Of a stretch of DNA of 64,000 nucleotides, positions 44,001 through 52,300 are shown one piece after another. The position numbers and the translations under genes were made by a program. The DNA is taken from positions 496,001-560,000 of the forward strand of contig NC_064010.1 of NCBI RefSeq assembly GCF_932276165.1, read 5' to 3'. The first letter of the stretch is position 1; the number at the start of each line of letters is the position of its first letter. The notes under the pieces are model-generated. The model had not been told where the DNA came from. It made no database searches and saw only the letters and a program-made list of their open reading frames with translations. The stretch is from Plutella xylostella (Eukaryota > Arthropoda > Insecta > Lepidoptera > Plutellidae).

Positions 44001-47000
44001 GGAACGAAGTTGAATATAGGCACTCTCAGCACATAAATGTTGACGACTGAAATAGCCCGAAGGGGTAGTCAGAGGTGACTCGCAAGCGAGTCACCCGCTT
44101 TCCGCTGTACATTCGTATACGCTGCGTATAATAAGCGCAAAGCTAGCAAATTACTAAACATCTGTTTTAGTATATACTTATCATAATTGCTATTGTTTCA
44201 GGACCTCCTGTCAGCGCTGAAGGCTCTACACACCGCCCACACGAACGCCTTTCATGCCCAGATACAGGACTTCATACAGAAGTAAGATGTTTAATATTCA
44301 AGCGTAGCGTTGGACGCCCTACGCCCTCCAAATATTAGACAACCGGTCATCAGTCTACTGAATAGACAACATTTCAGAAAATAATTTTAAATTCAAGGAT
44401 TTTTTTAAAAACTTTATAGTTAAAAAAAATGCTAAAATACTATCCAAAAAAATTATACAGGTCGTCTAGTATGAAAATGAACTTTATTCACCAGGTATCT
44501 GTCAACCAAACGTCAGAGGACTTGCCATATTTTACAAAGTATAACAATACTAAACCCTTAAACCTTACCCCACAGACACATAGCCTCCCAAGTGCAGTCC
44601 GGGCTCCAGTCCTGGAACCTCGCCGAGCCGGTGTTGGCCCGGGTGCTGACTCGAGCCGCCCTGGACAAGATGCAAAGAGGATATAGACCCGGTAGGTGGA
44701 GATAGGACCATACGATATAGTCACAGATAGTAGTTCCGTATGGACGCGGGATCCTATAATGATGATCCGCATGGGGTAATTAGATGCTATATGGCATGTA
44801 AATTAGAGTATAGTTGGACATAGGCCCACGATATTTTCTGGATATATAGACTAGACAAAAGAATAAGACAGGTAATTAGATCGCTGCTGGACATATGACG
44901 CTCCCATAACATAGCAGAGAGCTATATGCAGCATCAAATTGCATAAAACAGGTAGGTAATCAACAACAAATAATTGTTTCATAAGAAAACGGCTACACAG
45001 CAATTTTAATGAAATTTCCCTTGTAGAACGTTGACACCGTAGACTAACACATAGGATACTTTTTATCCCGGAAATCCCTCAAGTTAACTTTTTACTCGCT
45101 TGCTAGCTAGCTAATTAACTTAGTATTAATTACTATGGACTACTTGTTCTGATTTTTTTTTTTTACTTAGCCATATCAGTTTCCCACTCCCCTTTATTAT
45201 TAATCTTAAATAACTTTATCCTTTCTTCCAGACGTCCTCTGCAAAGACATCGAAGAAGAAATGCGCAACCTGCTAGTCCTAGGCGACAGGGTGCTTAAGG
45301 ACGAGGAGCAATCTCTCCCAGTCAACGTGGAGAGGCTCACGCTGCCGAAGGAACAGTTTGAGGCGACGCACGTCAGTCCTAATGGAGTTATTATACATGT
45401 GAAGGTTGGTTTATGTTTGTATTACTTATACCCGTACAAAAACAACATTCTCCATAGTAAAAGTCGCGTGACGACCAAAGTTTCTATGGAAAATCTTTTG
45501 TTTTCACGAATTCTTATATTCTAATTTTATATCCGGGCTTAGATATAACATGCTGCACATGTAGGTTTCGGCTTAGTATACCCTTTTTGCAACATCCTGT
45601 ATAAGGTTTAAACTGTAGTGTGTGTAAAGTTTGTTTATAAATTAATGTTGTTTCTGTTGAGTACTTTGTCTAATAACATAACGTAAGGACAATTGCTACA
45701 AAAAATATGGGTTTTTATATGAACCGTAATAACATGCCTGAAATACTTAAATGAATCTACTTCAATTAAACTATTTAACCTTAAACTCTCTCTCTTCCAG
45801 GAGCACATCTGCCTCCTCCTCTCCTCCCCCTCCCCCGCGCCCCCCACCGCCCCCCTCCTCGCCCAAGCCGCGCGGGTGTGCCACAGGGACAACGTGTTCA
45901 CGAGAAGACCCACACTGAGGGCCTTGTTGCAGCTTACAGTGGATCTGTGTGTGGTTTTTGGTAAGTTTTTTAGCTGTCTAACCTGACAAAGGTAAAAAAA
46001 TCCGACCTTCAATACTAAAAGTCGTATAACTTTTGAACGGCTGCACCGTTCCTGACGAAATATGGCTAGGAATGCTCGGGGTAACATTATCTACGCCCCA
46101 AAAAAATCAAATCGAAAATCGGTCCAGCCGTTCTGGAGCTACGCCGCCACAAACAGATACACAGACACACAGACCCCCCCGCCCCTTGCCCCAGGCGGCG
46201 CGGGTGTGCCACAGAGACAACGTGTTCACGAGAAGACCCACACTGAGGGCCTTGTTGCAGCTTACTGTCGACTTGTGTGTGGTATTTGGTGAGTTATTTA
46301 GATGTCCAACCTAACAAAGGTTGAAAAACCCGTCATTCTACACTAAAAGTCGCATAACTTTCGAACGGCTCAACCGATTTAGACAAAATATGGATAGGAA
46401 CGCTCGGACTAACATTATCTACCACCCAAAACAAACAAATAGAAAATCGGTTCACCCTATTGGGAGCTACGCCACCACAAACAGATAAACGGACACACAG
46501 ACTCTCCTCACGAGAAGGCCTTCACTGAGGGCGTTGTTGCAGATTTCTTTAGATCTGAGTTTGGTTTTTGGTGAGTAATGTTGCTGTTCTATGCAAGGCT
46601 GTATACTATATCTCGATTCGCGATAAACACAGAGTTATGTCATTGGTGGAAAATGCAGTAAATGAGGTTATCTACGTCAATAAAGGTGCTGTGTAGCCTG
46701 CACTGGGTAAGGGTTATCTGTGCGATTTTGATCCAACCATCATAAAGTCGAAATTCGAACAAATCATTTAACTTTTTACCAATCCTAAATTTTAGTTTGG
46801 TACCATTAGAATCGCCATAATTATGTGCATTAAAACCCTAACTTAAATCTCTCTATTTTTCTCCCCAGTGAGCAGAAAACCCAAAGAGCTAACCGAAGAG
46901 CTACTGAACCATTTCCACGCGATATGGGACCAATGCTGTCCCGACCGCAAGAAACACGAACCACAGGACTTGGGCCCTCCTGAGCGCCGGCCGGACCTAT

Positions 47001-48329
47001 CTCCAGACTTAAGGAACTTTGACGCAGACGACAGAGCCCCTACTCCGGTTTCCGACGACGAAGGCACGAAAAAAGTGACCAAAATTGTGATTTCGAATAA
47101 TTTCAGTGAAAGAAACGGACAGAACACGAGATTCAGTTTTCCGAATAAGACTTTGAGTAGTCCGGTTTTGCCGATCGGTAACTCGAGTCCGATTATACCG
47201 AATCTAGCGCCGCTATCGCCGAAAGTCTTCGCGAAACCGCTTTCGCCGAATTCGTACAAAATGTCCTATTCCGCCGGGCCCGCTTCGCCGAATTCAACGA
47301 AGATTTCGTACAAAAACTCCTACTCCGGCCCAGCTTCGCCGAACACTCTAGCTGTCAAAACGTCAAACACAACCAGTGGGACTCAGAATGATGACTTGAT
47401 ATCGTATTTCGACAGAATATTGTGTCCTAGGAATATAGTTTTGCTGTCGAGAGCTAAATGTCCTAGTGCAGATGTTTGGCAAGCTATGGCATCTTTGCTG
47501 GTGTTTTTGTTGAAACATGACTATTTGGGCGAAGACTCTTTGACGGAGCAATGTCTGGCGGTTTATAGGCAGGATTGGTCGCAGGTGAGATATAGTTTTA
47601 TTCAGTCATTATCATTAGACATGGGCCTCTCCCAAGCAGCGCCACAACACTCTGTCCTCGACTTCCTCATCCAGCAAATATCGGCCATCGTTCCAACAGG
47701 CTGGAGGGTGTCCCACAGGTATCCAATTCGTGGTATAGGTTCTTTGGAAGATTTAACTAGACTAGCCTCTGTAGCTGGCAGATTCTAATTAGTTCTCTGA
47801 CGAATCACCATGTTTCTGATGCAATTATACTGACAAATAAACCATAATCTATAAATATTATTTATTCCTTGTTCATTTCTTATATCTTCATCATCCCTTA
47901 ATAGTTCACTGTCAATATAAGTAGATGAAAAGGGGTATAGCTCTCCAAAATTGTGCAATATTTTTTTTTCAAACTGAACCCTCTTTCGGCTTACTTTACA
48001 ACTTTAGCAACATCCTATATAACATTTAACCACCTAATCTCTCTCCACAGTCAACCCTAGAGAGCCTGTCTACCTGCCTCAAGACAGTCCCCCCCCCGCT
48101 TTCAGCTTACTTTACAACTTTAGCAACACCCTCTATAACATACAACCACCTGTATAACTAATCTTTTCATCTCTCTCCACAGTCAACGCTAGAGAGCCTG
48201 TCCGCCTGCCTCAAGACAGTCTCCGGGCGCTGGGCGCGCGCCGCCAGCGGCAAGTTCACACTGTTCCTGGACTTCCTCGCCGAGTACTGTGTCGACATGG
48301 ACCACGGGGACGGGCTGATGGACCATTGA
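29086..48329 (+). CDS. dlt: Codanin-1 homologue (discs lost in Drosophila), 15 exons
   Basis: Exons: 29086-29172, 29248-29336, 29713-31248, 31623-31776, 32571-32668, 33473-33591, 34047-34261, 34984-35511, 36062-36238, 44202-44281, 44576-44691, 45232-45404, 45801-45960, 46869-47584, 48183-48329; all phases agree, 1464 aa against about 1227 in human codanin-1. Matches to the family include FETDNADNFPSLLSFQNFKK then QRDMFYEIL, and LRLLSKFLGF. FPEIG...RRIKP at about residues 268-288 resembles the ASF1-binding motif of human codanin-1. In mammals codanin-1 holds ASF1 in the cytoplasm with CDIN1 and limits histone H3-H4 supply. The same job here is inferred. Exon 14 has a long Ser/Pro-rich insert, which accounts for much of the extra length. 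Intron 9 (8 kb) is full of retroelements. Confidence 0.93.
31819..32064. mobile_element. 246-bp mariner-like MITE in codanin intron 4
   Basis: Inverted ends TACAGGGTGTTGCAAAAAGG and TACAGGGTGTGGCAAAAATT, with TA on both sides. Half copies with the cgggcttagatat...gcaacatcctgtata end occur near 45530-45602 and 47990-48030. No coding capacity. Confidence 0.8.
32265..32505 (+). mobile_element. Dispersed repeat, inverted copy of 50565-50800
   Basis: Shares ggtggaatttcatcaaacgc, taaacgtatttagtagcctg and the block around ccttcgtgtagattcgaaaa with the reverse complement of 50565-50800. It ends about 65 bp before codanin exon 5. Non-coding; class unknown. Confidence 0.65.
34400..34462 (+). pseudogene. 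Partial copy of the end of codanin exon 7
   Basis: Repeats the GAGAATGC...AGGCTGAGGAATTAT end of exon 7 and its GTGAGTRTTG donor. The nearest upstream AG gives the wrong phase for joining exon 6. A short array of (ca)tcctgtatagtagct words lies just before it (34300-34400). Read as a dead duplicate. Confidence 0.65.
35834..35966. mobile_element. 133-bp hairpin-forming MITE in codanin intron 8
   Basis: The ends CCCTTCTCCCATTACGCGAC and (reverse complement of the right end) CCCTTCTCCCACTACGCGAC pair, and so do inner blocks gcgacgcaaccc and gggttgcgttgc. Nearly the whole unit can fold into one hairpin. Target duplication not resolved. Confidence 0.6.
36589..36715 (+). pseudogene. Decayed copy 2 of codanin exon 9
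   Basis: It starts CGTCGCGTGCTGGAGCTGATC, a synonymous version of the RRVLELI codons of exon 9, then meets ATCTGA and loses frame. It later matches gcacgactcacgcgcgagtc and acctggcggcggcgcgcc of exon 9. The flanking intron (agcgccatct, gtttggaact blocks) is repeated too, so the duplicated unit was about 450 bp. Confidence 0.75.
37033..37118 (+). pseudogene. Decayed copy 3 of codanin exon 9
   Basis: Shares gcgactcacgcgcgagtcac and ctggcg with exon 9 and its second copy, with further internal losses. A gtatgtatatgtagactagtgtaa tail matches the tail of copy 2 (36720-36740) in part. No usable frame. Confidence 0.65.
37219..39205 (-). mobile_element. 5'-truncated CR1/L2-superfamily retrotransposon
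   Basis: Lies in codanin intron 9, antisense to the gene. It holds one RT frame (39184-37469, 571 aa; no endonuclease) followed by a 3' UTR and a tail of TTTGAG-like units near 37219-37240. A 3' fragment of the same family (ttattcatcgta...ctctccRttcggataag) recurs near 55870-55975. The 5' border near 39205 is approximate. Confidence 0.8.
37469..39184 (-). CDS. Reverse transcriptase of the truncated element
   Basis: Open for 571 codons without a break. RT motifs in order: IIPLFKSGD, NFRPVSVLPVLSKIFERV, QYGFTKGKSTADA, FCDLSKAFDCVDH, IGVPQGSILGPFLFLIYIND, catalytic LFADDTSLLF (about 38300) and FLGMTIDSKLQWGPHI. The style fits the Daphne/L2/CR1 group. The N-terminus is missing through 5' truncation. 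An intact frame suggests a fairly recent insertion. Confidence 0.85.
   Translation of the reverse strand: MKVGNDIITSNDAVARVFEEFFTNIPLETTCNLDSSAAAAETLTKENAPSTDKEFKFRYINTLTIIKTFKSLNMKKTEDLWGMSVKFVLSIINKIAPILANIFNKCIAEGVFPDLMKFSKIIPLFKSGDMEDPANFRPVSVLPVLSKIFERVILSQMLLHFNDARLFHSQQYGFTKGKSTADAGTALIKHIFDAWEDHHDAIGVFCDLSKAFDCVDHQTLISKLRYYGIGGKALDLISSYLDKRQQRVDINNTKSQGAHVKIGVPQGSILGPFLFLIYINDLPFMVEKLTNIVLFADDTSLLFKVKRRENNFNEINSILSDIHDWFTVNNLLLNSKKTKCIKFTLPNVRQCDTNIILDGNKLDLVNDTVFLGMTIDSKLQWGPHIEKLSGRLSSAAFAVRKIRQLTDVDTARLVYFSYFHSLLSYGILLWGRAADIETIFVLQKRAIRSIYKLGSRDSLRELFKEINILTVPCQFIFSNLMYVRKNISTFDTIGSNHDINTRNKHKLAFPAMRLAKVNKSFLGYCIRFYNKLPAEVAQMPENKFKCYIKEKLSKKAYYKIDDYSEDVNAWL
39592..42468 (-). pseudogene. 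CR1 ORF2: endonuclease and RT, two frameshifts
   Basis: Starts MNSKMLSVYYQNVRGLRTKT. Endonuclease motifs: TESWLND, VLGDFNLG (about 41990), SDHDELNF. RT motifs: HKKGPKNDVKNYRPISKLC, HGFLRGRSTVTNLL, YTDYSKAFDRIDH, SGVPQGSILGPLLFLLFISD, IFADDMKI (about 40410). Frame break 1 is at a run of six T (minus strand) near 40798-40803, where one extra base changes the frame. Break 2 is near 39882-39909. Both are one-base indels, so the copy is dead but not old. Confidence 0.87.
42956..43870 (-). CDS. CR1 ORF1 protein with PHD-like zinc finger and coiled coil
   Basis: 304 aa, intact. Residues 1-55 hold Cys/His pairs in PHD-like order (CASC, CSQC, CFRC, CPSC). Residues about 70-150 are heptad-rich (LAEVTAKLDDLPKLMLEV...) and likely a coiled coil for trimerisation. 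The rest (ENLFTVAKLLSNHVGY, TSARAKKITA-like region) resembles the RRM-like part of ORF1 proteins. Binds RNA in related elements; that role is inferred here. Confidence 0.8.
   Translation of the reverse strand: MLCASCDNEVNDSAKCSQCHKNLCFRCANVTEAGFRKLGVDRRATWKCPSCRISSPAAPTSTRQITGNMEEVLQKLAEVTAKLDDLPKLMLEVGALKSNMDEVKQSCSKIDEFAAKLDGIDKRIMSLELLKDEVSTIKASFESLKEDFAQKDQWSRLNNVEIKGIPIKKNENLFTVAKLLSNHVGYPIENSQINYISRIPIHNSKEKSILISFLNRYVKEEFISTARAKKITASDMDLGPADQRIYVNDHLSPMYKNLLTRAKSLAKEKNYKYVWVKFAKIHMRKSDTTHVITINSANDLNKII
44060..44130 (-). mobile_element. SINE-like repeat fragment, reverse
   Basis: The reverse complement matches 51300-51400 and 63300-63400 (gtgactcgcttgcgagtcac, ctctgactaccccttcggg). It lies just upstream of codanin exon 10. 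Confidence 0.6.
45961..46500. repeat. Duplicated intron units between the exon 13 copies
   Basis: The spacers after exon 13 and after 13b are copies of each other: gtccaacctaacaaaggt, actaaaagtcgcataacttt, aacggctcaaccg and cagacacacagac blocks recur in order at a period of about 310-330 bp. The unit is therefore exon plus intron, arranged as a tandem triplication. Confidence 0.8.
46195..46288 (+). CDS. Codanin exon 13b: in-frame duplicate exon, candidate mutually exclusive exon
   Basis: Copy of the last 93 coding bases of exon 13, with its own acceptor (gccccAG at 46193-46194) and donor (G|GTGAGT). Start phase 0 and end phase 1 equal exon 13. Over the 31 codons aligned (AARVCHRDNVFTRRPTLRAL onward) seven codons differ and every change is synonymous. 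It lacks the first 22 codons of exon 13. Using both copies would shift the frame, so they would be alternatives. Conversion from exon 13 is a rival explanation. Also possible: a very young copy, but the third-position-only pattern argues against pure drift. Confidence 0.5.
46501..46570 (+). other. Codanin exon 13c: diverged third copy
   Basis: An AG at 46499-46500 and a G|GTGAGT donor at 46571 give a 70-nt exon with the same phases as 13 and 13b and no stop. It reads TLLTRRPSLRALLQISLDLS, keeping TRRP-LRALLQ but with several replacements. The acceptor lacks a pyrimidine tract (ggacacacag). It could be a weak alternative exon or a dying one. Confidence 0.35.
47635..47720. repeat. Dispersed repeat fragment in codanin intron 14
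   Basis: The cctctcccaagcagcgccac...gtcctcgacttcctc...gctggagggtgtcccac order matches 59530-59615 (cctctctcttagatcgcttc...cctcggctttcctc...ccggagggcatcccac). The open frame running from exon 14 through here to 47788 is therefore intron read-through, although retention would end the protein after a further 68 residues. Confidence 0.55.
48051..48161 (+). pseudogene. Partial copy of codanin terminal exon 15
   Basis: The acceptor ctctccacAG and the first 13 codons (STLESLSTCLKTV) copy exon 15. The sequence then runs into C8 and MITE-like DNA, ending at TAA 48159-48161. If spliced from exon 14 it would give a shorter C-terminus in frame. More likely a dead tandem copy; the 130-bp unit, including tttcRgcttactttacaact, is repeated. 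Confidence 0.6.
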
Positions 48330-48580
48330 ACCGTGGGTGGGAAGTTGAACCGTTAGTGGGAAGTTGGACCGTTAGTGGGATGTTTGAACCATGTGTAGGA
48401 AATTTTGAATAGATCAAGACGATTGGACCATGCAGTCAGCTAGTTGAACCATCGAACCATTTGTGGGAAGTTGGAGAAAGATTGGGGTGATTGGACCAGT
48501 CGTACGGGTTGCTGGACCATTGAACCATTAGTGGGAAGATGGAGGAAGATTGGGAAGGTTGGACCGTAAGCGAGAATCTT
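48318..48580 (+). repeat. Degenerate minisatellite starting in the last codanin codons
   Basis: Words tggaccattgaacc, gttagtgggaagttgga and aagattggg recur at irregular 25-90 bp steps. The first unit includes the stop codon (ATGGACCATTGAACC), so the array grew from the end of the coding sequence into the 3' UTR. Confidence 0.8.
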
Positions 48581-48759
48581 TCTGTCTATTTGTATAATAG
48601 TGAGTGTACTATAATTTTGAAAAAATCGCCATAATATATGTGGCTAGAACTCGAACAAAACAGAACTCGATAGGGGCTCGACCTATTTTGAAAATATTAT
48701 TACCAGTAAAAAGGCATATTTATAAGTGTCATAGTCTAATATATAATCTATAAATTAAG

Positions 48760-49516
48760 GGTTCCGCTCATCTGGCATAATCTTTATTGACCAAAACTCA
48801 TTTCGCATAACTCGTATGGTCTAAACTTTTTTGGCCGAACCATCACTTTGTCAAGACTTATATGGCATAAGGCTCGTTTCGTCTAAAACTCTTTAGGCAC
48901 AATCTTTAAACACCTAAGTTTCGTTTGCTCAAATTTATGTTCGTCTATACCTATGTATAATCTTGTTTCTCCTAAGGTTATCTTAATAAATAATATATTA
49001 AGTATGTAGTAAATGTATAAAATTGTGGTATTTTTCTCCTACATCCCGAAAATCACGATATTGTTCATACAAAAAATCGAAAGTTAACGACCAATATAAT
49101 TATTACAAACTCCATGAGATCGAAACCTAAAAATAGGTGCGACGACGAGCAAAGCGAGGAGGAGCGTGTTAGGTGCACATGTTCATCAAAACCAAAGCGG
49201 AGCGCAGCGAAGCGGAGCGGAGCGTTTTCCAAACAGCGGAAACAATACAAGGCACCAGTTTGCGCTATGTAGGGAGACGCTCCGTCAAAGTTAAAGCCAA
49301 ACGAATATTATTACTTTGTATAAACCTATGTCATAGCATTATTAGGCTATTCAAGATTTGGCCATACCATTATTAGGCTAAACAATGTTATGCGAAATAA
49401 CTTTTTACTAAACGAGATTTATGCCATACGATTTTAGGCGTAACGAGACTTTGACCAAACGTTACTATGCAATACGAGATTAGGCAAAAAAAAATTATGC
49501 CAAAAAAGGTAGAACC
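48760..49516. mobile_element. Foldback-type element, 757 bp, with 10-bp target duplication
   Basis: The direct copies ataaattaag at 48750-48759 and 49517-49526 flank it exactly. The ends are inverted: GGTTCCGCTCATCTGGCATA against GGTTCTACCTTTTTTGGCAT. Both arms (about 48760-48960 and 49300-49516) consist of degenerate repeats around tggcataaN, aaactcRt and taacgaga words pointing inward. The middle is a purine-rich agcggagcg tract. Arms made of short repeats and a 9-10 bp duplication resemble Drosophila foldback elements and Mutator-like MITEs. No coding capacity. Confidence 0.82.
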
Positions 49517-49606
49517 ATAAATTAAGTTGCTAATAACATAACTAAACTAAACTGCGCGAATTATAAGCGTAGATAAATAATTCATATGAAAATGGAGTCC
49601 GTTATA

Positions 49607-50175
49607 CAGAGTGTTGCAATAGTGGTATACTAAGCCGAAAAAGAGGTGACTCAGGCGGTCATTGTAAACAACTTTTGTTCTACGACTATTGAAAATTCGC
49701 TCACAGTCGTCGAAATATAATAGGCCCGTTTGGACGACCGAATGGCGTAGTGGTTAGTGACCCTGACTACTGAGCCGATGGTCCCGGGTTCGATTCCCGG
49801 CTGGGGCAGATATTTGTTTAAACACAGATATTTGTTCTCGGGTCTTGGATGTGCCCGTAAAATGGCAATAGGCCCTCCCCCTATTACATGGGACTAACAT
49901 AACACTCTGGCGAAAAGTGGGTGCAGCAATGCACCTCTGCCTGCCCCGCAAGGGAGAACATTAGTACAAGGCGTGAGTGCGTGTTTTTTTTTTTATAATC
50001 TTGCTTATTATTTAACGGCCGAAAGAAAAAAGAACTTAAAGCACCAAAAGTTACTGATTTTTTTGATTTTTCATGTTTTATGTTTGACACCAGCTGTCAT
50101 CGCATACATTTTGGAGCTGTCCAAACTGGCCTATTATATTTCGACGACTGTAGTATACCACTTTTGCAACAACTG
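49607..50175. mobile_element. Mariner-like inverted-repeat element containing a SINE
   Basis: The ends CAGAGTGTTGCAATAGTGGT and CAGTTGTTGCAAAAGTGGTA, then acagtcgtcgaaatataata in both arms, are inverted repeats. TA borders lie at 49605-49606 and 50176-50177. The left arm carries an extra block of about 70 bp. A tRNA-derived SINE (49739-49995) sits inside, so the SINE entered later. Confidence 0.7.
49739..49995 (+). mobile_element. tRNA-derived SINE
   Basis: The head has Pol III boxes: A box tggcgtagtggttagtgacc and B box ggttcgattcc. A unique body follows (tgcacctctgcctgccccgc) and ends in gcgtgagtgcg and a T run. It is not a working tRNA gene, since no acceptor stem closes around the boxes. 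Confidence 0.75.
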
Positions 50176-50230
50176 TAGGTATAAGTGGAAGCAGATACGT
50201 GCATATTGTATCTTTATCTGCGTGACTTAA

Positions 50231-50357
50231 GCTGCGTACAGACCGGCCAAACGAACGCGAACGAACGGGTTTCGTTGACCTTCGTTACTACAATCTGCCC
50301 TATATTATGTATGATAAATATCCATCGTTGGGCGTTCGTTGGGCCGTTCTGTACGCA
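50231..50357. mobile_element. 127-bp MITE
   Basis: Inverted ends GCTGCGTACAGACCGGCCAA and GGTGCGTACAGAACGGCCCA continue into ACGAACGC on both sides. Probably hAT-like, but an 8-bp target duplication is not clear. Confidence 0.6.
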
Positions 50358-50449
50358 CCATTATAACAACTTCTAATGAGAATTCAGCTACTGGGAAGAA
50401 GTGAAATGATATCAGATTTTGAGATTCTTCCATTTTCCTAGATAAAAAA

Positions 50450-51012
50450 TACTAAGGTAACTGGACTTTCATCAAAATGTTAAACGTATTTAGTCGCCTG
50501 TCAAACATCTGTCAGTTAGGGATGATTTTTCAAAGCATACATAAATCTTAAACTGTGTAGCGAGCATAGGATTCGATACTATTTTCGAATCTACACGAAG
50601 GGTCAATTTTACCAAACGCTAAACGTATTTAAATCAAATTTTAAATACATTTTGTACTAACTGACAGACGTATGACAGGCTACTAAATACGTTTAGCGTT
50701 TGGTGAAATTCCACCTAACATGGAAAAAACAAATGCCACTTTTGGAACAAACAAATTTGCCTTACATTTTGACAGTGACATTTGACGATACGCAAGCAAT
50801 ACGCAACGTAAATGGAGGTTTCGAATCCTGTGCTCACGACTCTGGTTGCTGTCACTGTCTAATACAAACATTCAGACGCGATAGCACCAGAATTATACAT
50901 CAGCTAATTCTTATCTGACTATTGAAAAATCTGCCCTTAATAGTAGGTACAAAATGTATAAACTTTGAAATCAAACAATTTTAAATACGTTTAGCGTTTG
51001 GTAAAAGTCGCC
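50450..51012. mobile_element. Composite inverted-repeat element, relative of 32265-32505
   Basis: The phrase aacgtatttagYNgcctgtca and its complement tgacaggctactaaatacgt recur, with gtttggtaaaagt near the right end (50996). At least two units appear joined in opposite directions. No coding sequence. Confidence 0.55.
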
Positions 51013-51299
51013 TTAACAATAAAAACGGAAGAAGCAATATAACAAAGACAACTTACAATTTTTGAGATTTTTTAATATACTAAAACTAAATTATTAGGAA
51101 GACAAATAAATTAAATAAAAAGCGTAAACACCAAATATGAGGTCTTGTAAAGTATAGAATATATAGAAGGGGGAATCTATAATAAATATTACTCTGTGTA
51201 TAATGTTAGTAGTGTATACAAGATAGGCAAAAGAGAAAAGCATTTTACTGTATAGTAAATTAAAAAAAAAAAAAAAAACTTTTATCCTTATTCCAAAAA

Positions 51300-51430
51300 C
51301 GGCGATATGGTTCGCAACCTATCACGTGAGTACAAATGTGCTGGGAAAAGTGGGTGGCTCGCTTGTGAGCCACCTCTGACTACCCCTTCGGGGATTACAG
51401 TCGTGAGTGCATATGTATATGTATGTATAT
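51300..51430 (+). mobile_element. SINE-like repeat, family 2
   Basis: Runs cgatatggttcgcaaccta, gtgagtacaaatgtgc, gtggctcgcttgtgagccac, ctctgactaccccttcgggg, cagtcgtgagtgcatatgta. Near-identical copies lie at 58470-58600 and 63300-63415. A (tatg)n tail follows. Confidence 0.75.
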
Positions 51431-51555
51431 GTATCTTTTATCCCAAAAATGTTAGGCAAATCTGTCAACGTTTAATATTATGAATGTTTTTCAATTGGCT
51501 GCGCAAAGTTTATATTTTGCCGAATCATGCAATTACACTATTCCAATTTCAGAAG

Positions 51556-51678
51556 GGCTAGTACGGGGCGCATTTAAGACGTGACAAGAGTTTTGCATCG
51601 CGCTCACTCACATCGCTCAACCTCAAGAGCGAGCGCGACGGAGAACTTTTGTCACGTCTTAATAGCGCCCCGTGCTAC
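51556..51678. mobile_element. 123-bp hAT-like MITE
   Basis: Inverted ends of about 45 bp (tagtacggggcgcatttaag and gtagcacggggcgctattaa, then gacgtgacaa and tcgcgctc). Imperfect agggct/agggcct at the borders may be a decayed 8-bp duplication. Confidence 0.65.
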
Positions 51679-52134
51679 AGGGCCTGGATACAAATCATAC
51701 AATAAGTCAAATCAAAATAGATATGAATTAAATACTATGGGATATCTGTTTGTGGTAGATCTGTGGATATCTCTAAAACCGTAAAATTTAAAACGTCAGC
51801 ATAATGTCACAGGGAATCATATTAGCTAAAAAAAAAGATCCCGACGAATTGAGAACCTCCTCCTTTTTTTGAAGTCGGTTAAAAAGAACTAAAAGTATGC
51901 GTTTACTAAGAATCTTATGTTAATTGTGAATAATTAATTAATAAACAAAAACTATGCTTATGTACATACCTGCCATAGAATCTTAAATAGTTAAAAGAAG
52001 TGTTTGAAATAATATATTTAAAAAAAATCCTGTACGAAGAATAATTATTGATCTCATGCTAATAAAGTTTGCATAAAAATTACTTTGATGCCCATTAAGG
52101 GTTCCTAGGAATCATTTAGTTTTTTGTTTTACCA

Positions 52135-52300
52135 GGATTAACGATATTTTTATACGAACTAGATGGAGTGTCAGTGCAAAAGAAACGTCTTGACAAATAG
52201 CACCCCACTTCACCACTGAGCTCTTATTTTGTATTAGTTCGTTTAGAATATTTGTTACTTTAATCATTGGTATAATGGTTGTCATTTGGTTGAACTTAAA
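52135..52300 (+). mobile_element. Dispersed repeat, forward copy of 20190-20312
   Basis: Shares ctagatggagtgtcagtgca, aaagaaacgtcttgacaaat-like, and ggtataatggttgtcattNg with the reverse complement of 20190-20312. AT-rich DNA from 52301 to about 53580 holds nothing recognised. Confidence 0.55.

Noticed and set aside
46843..47259. 138-codon minus-strand frame
   Set aside because: Shadow of codanin exon 14, whose Ser/Pro-rich codons leave the antisense frame open.
47585..47788. Extension of codanin exon 14 to a stop at 47788
   Set aside because: A good donor (CAG|GTGAGA) at 47584 joins in phase to exon 15, and the extension consists of a dispersed repeat also found near 59530.
49775..49812. 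tRNA gene at 49740 (also 59160 and 56140)
   Set aside because: Only A/B boxes are present; no acceptor stem pairs around them and repeat-type bodies follow, so these are SINE heads.
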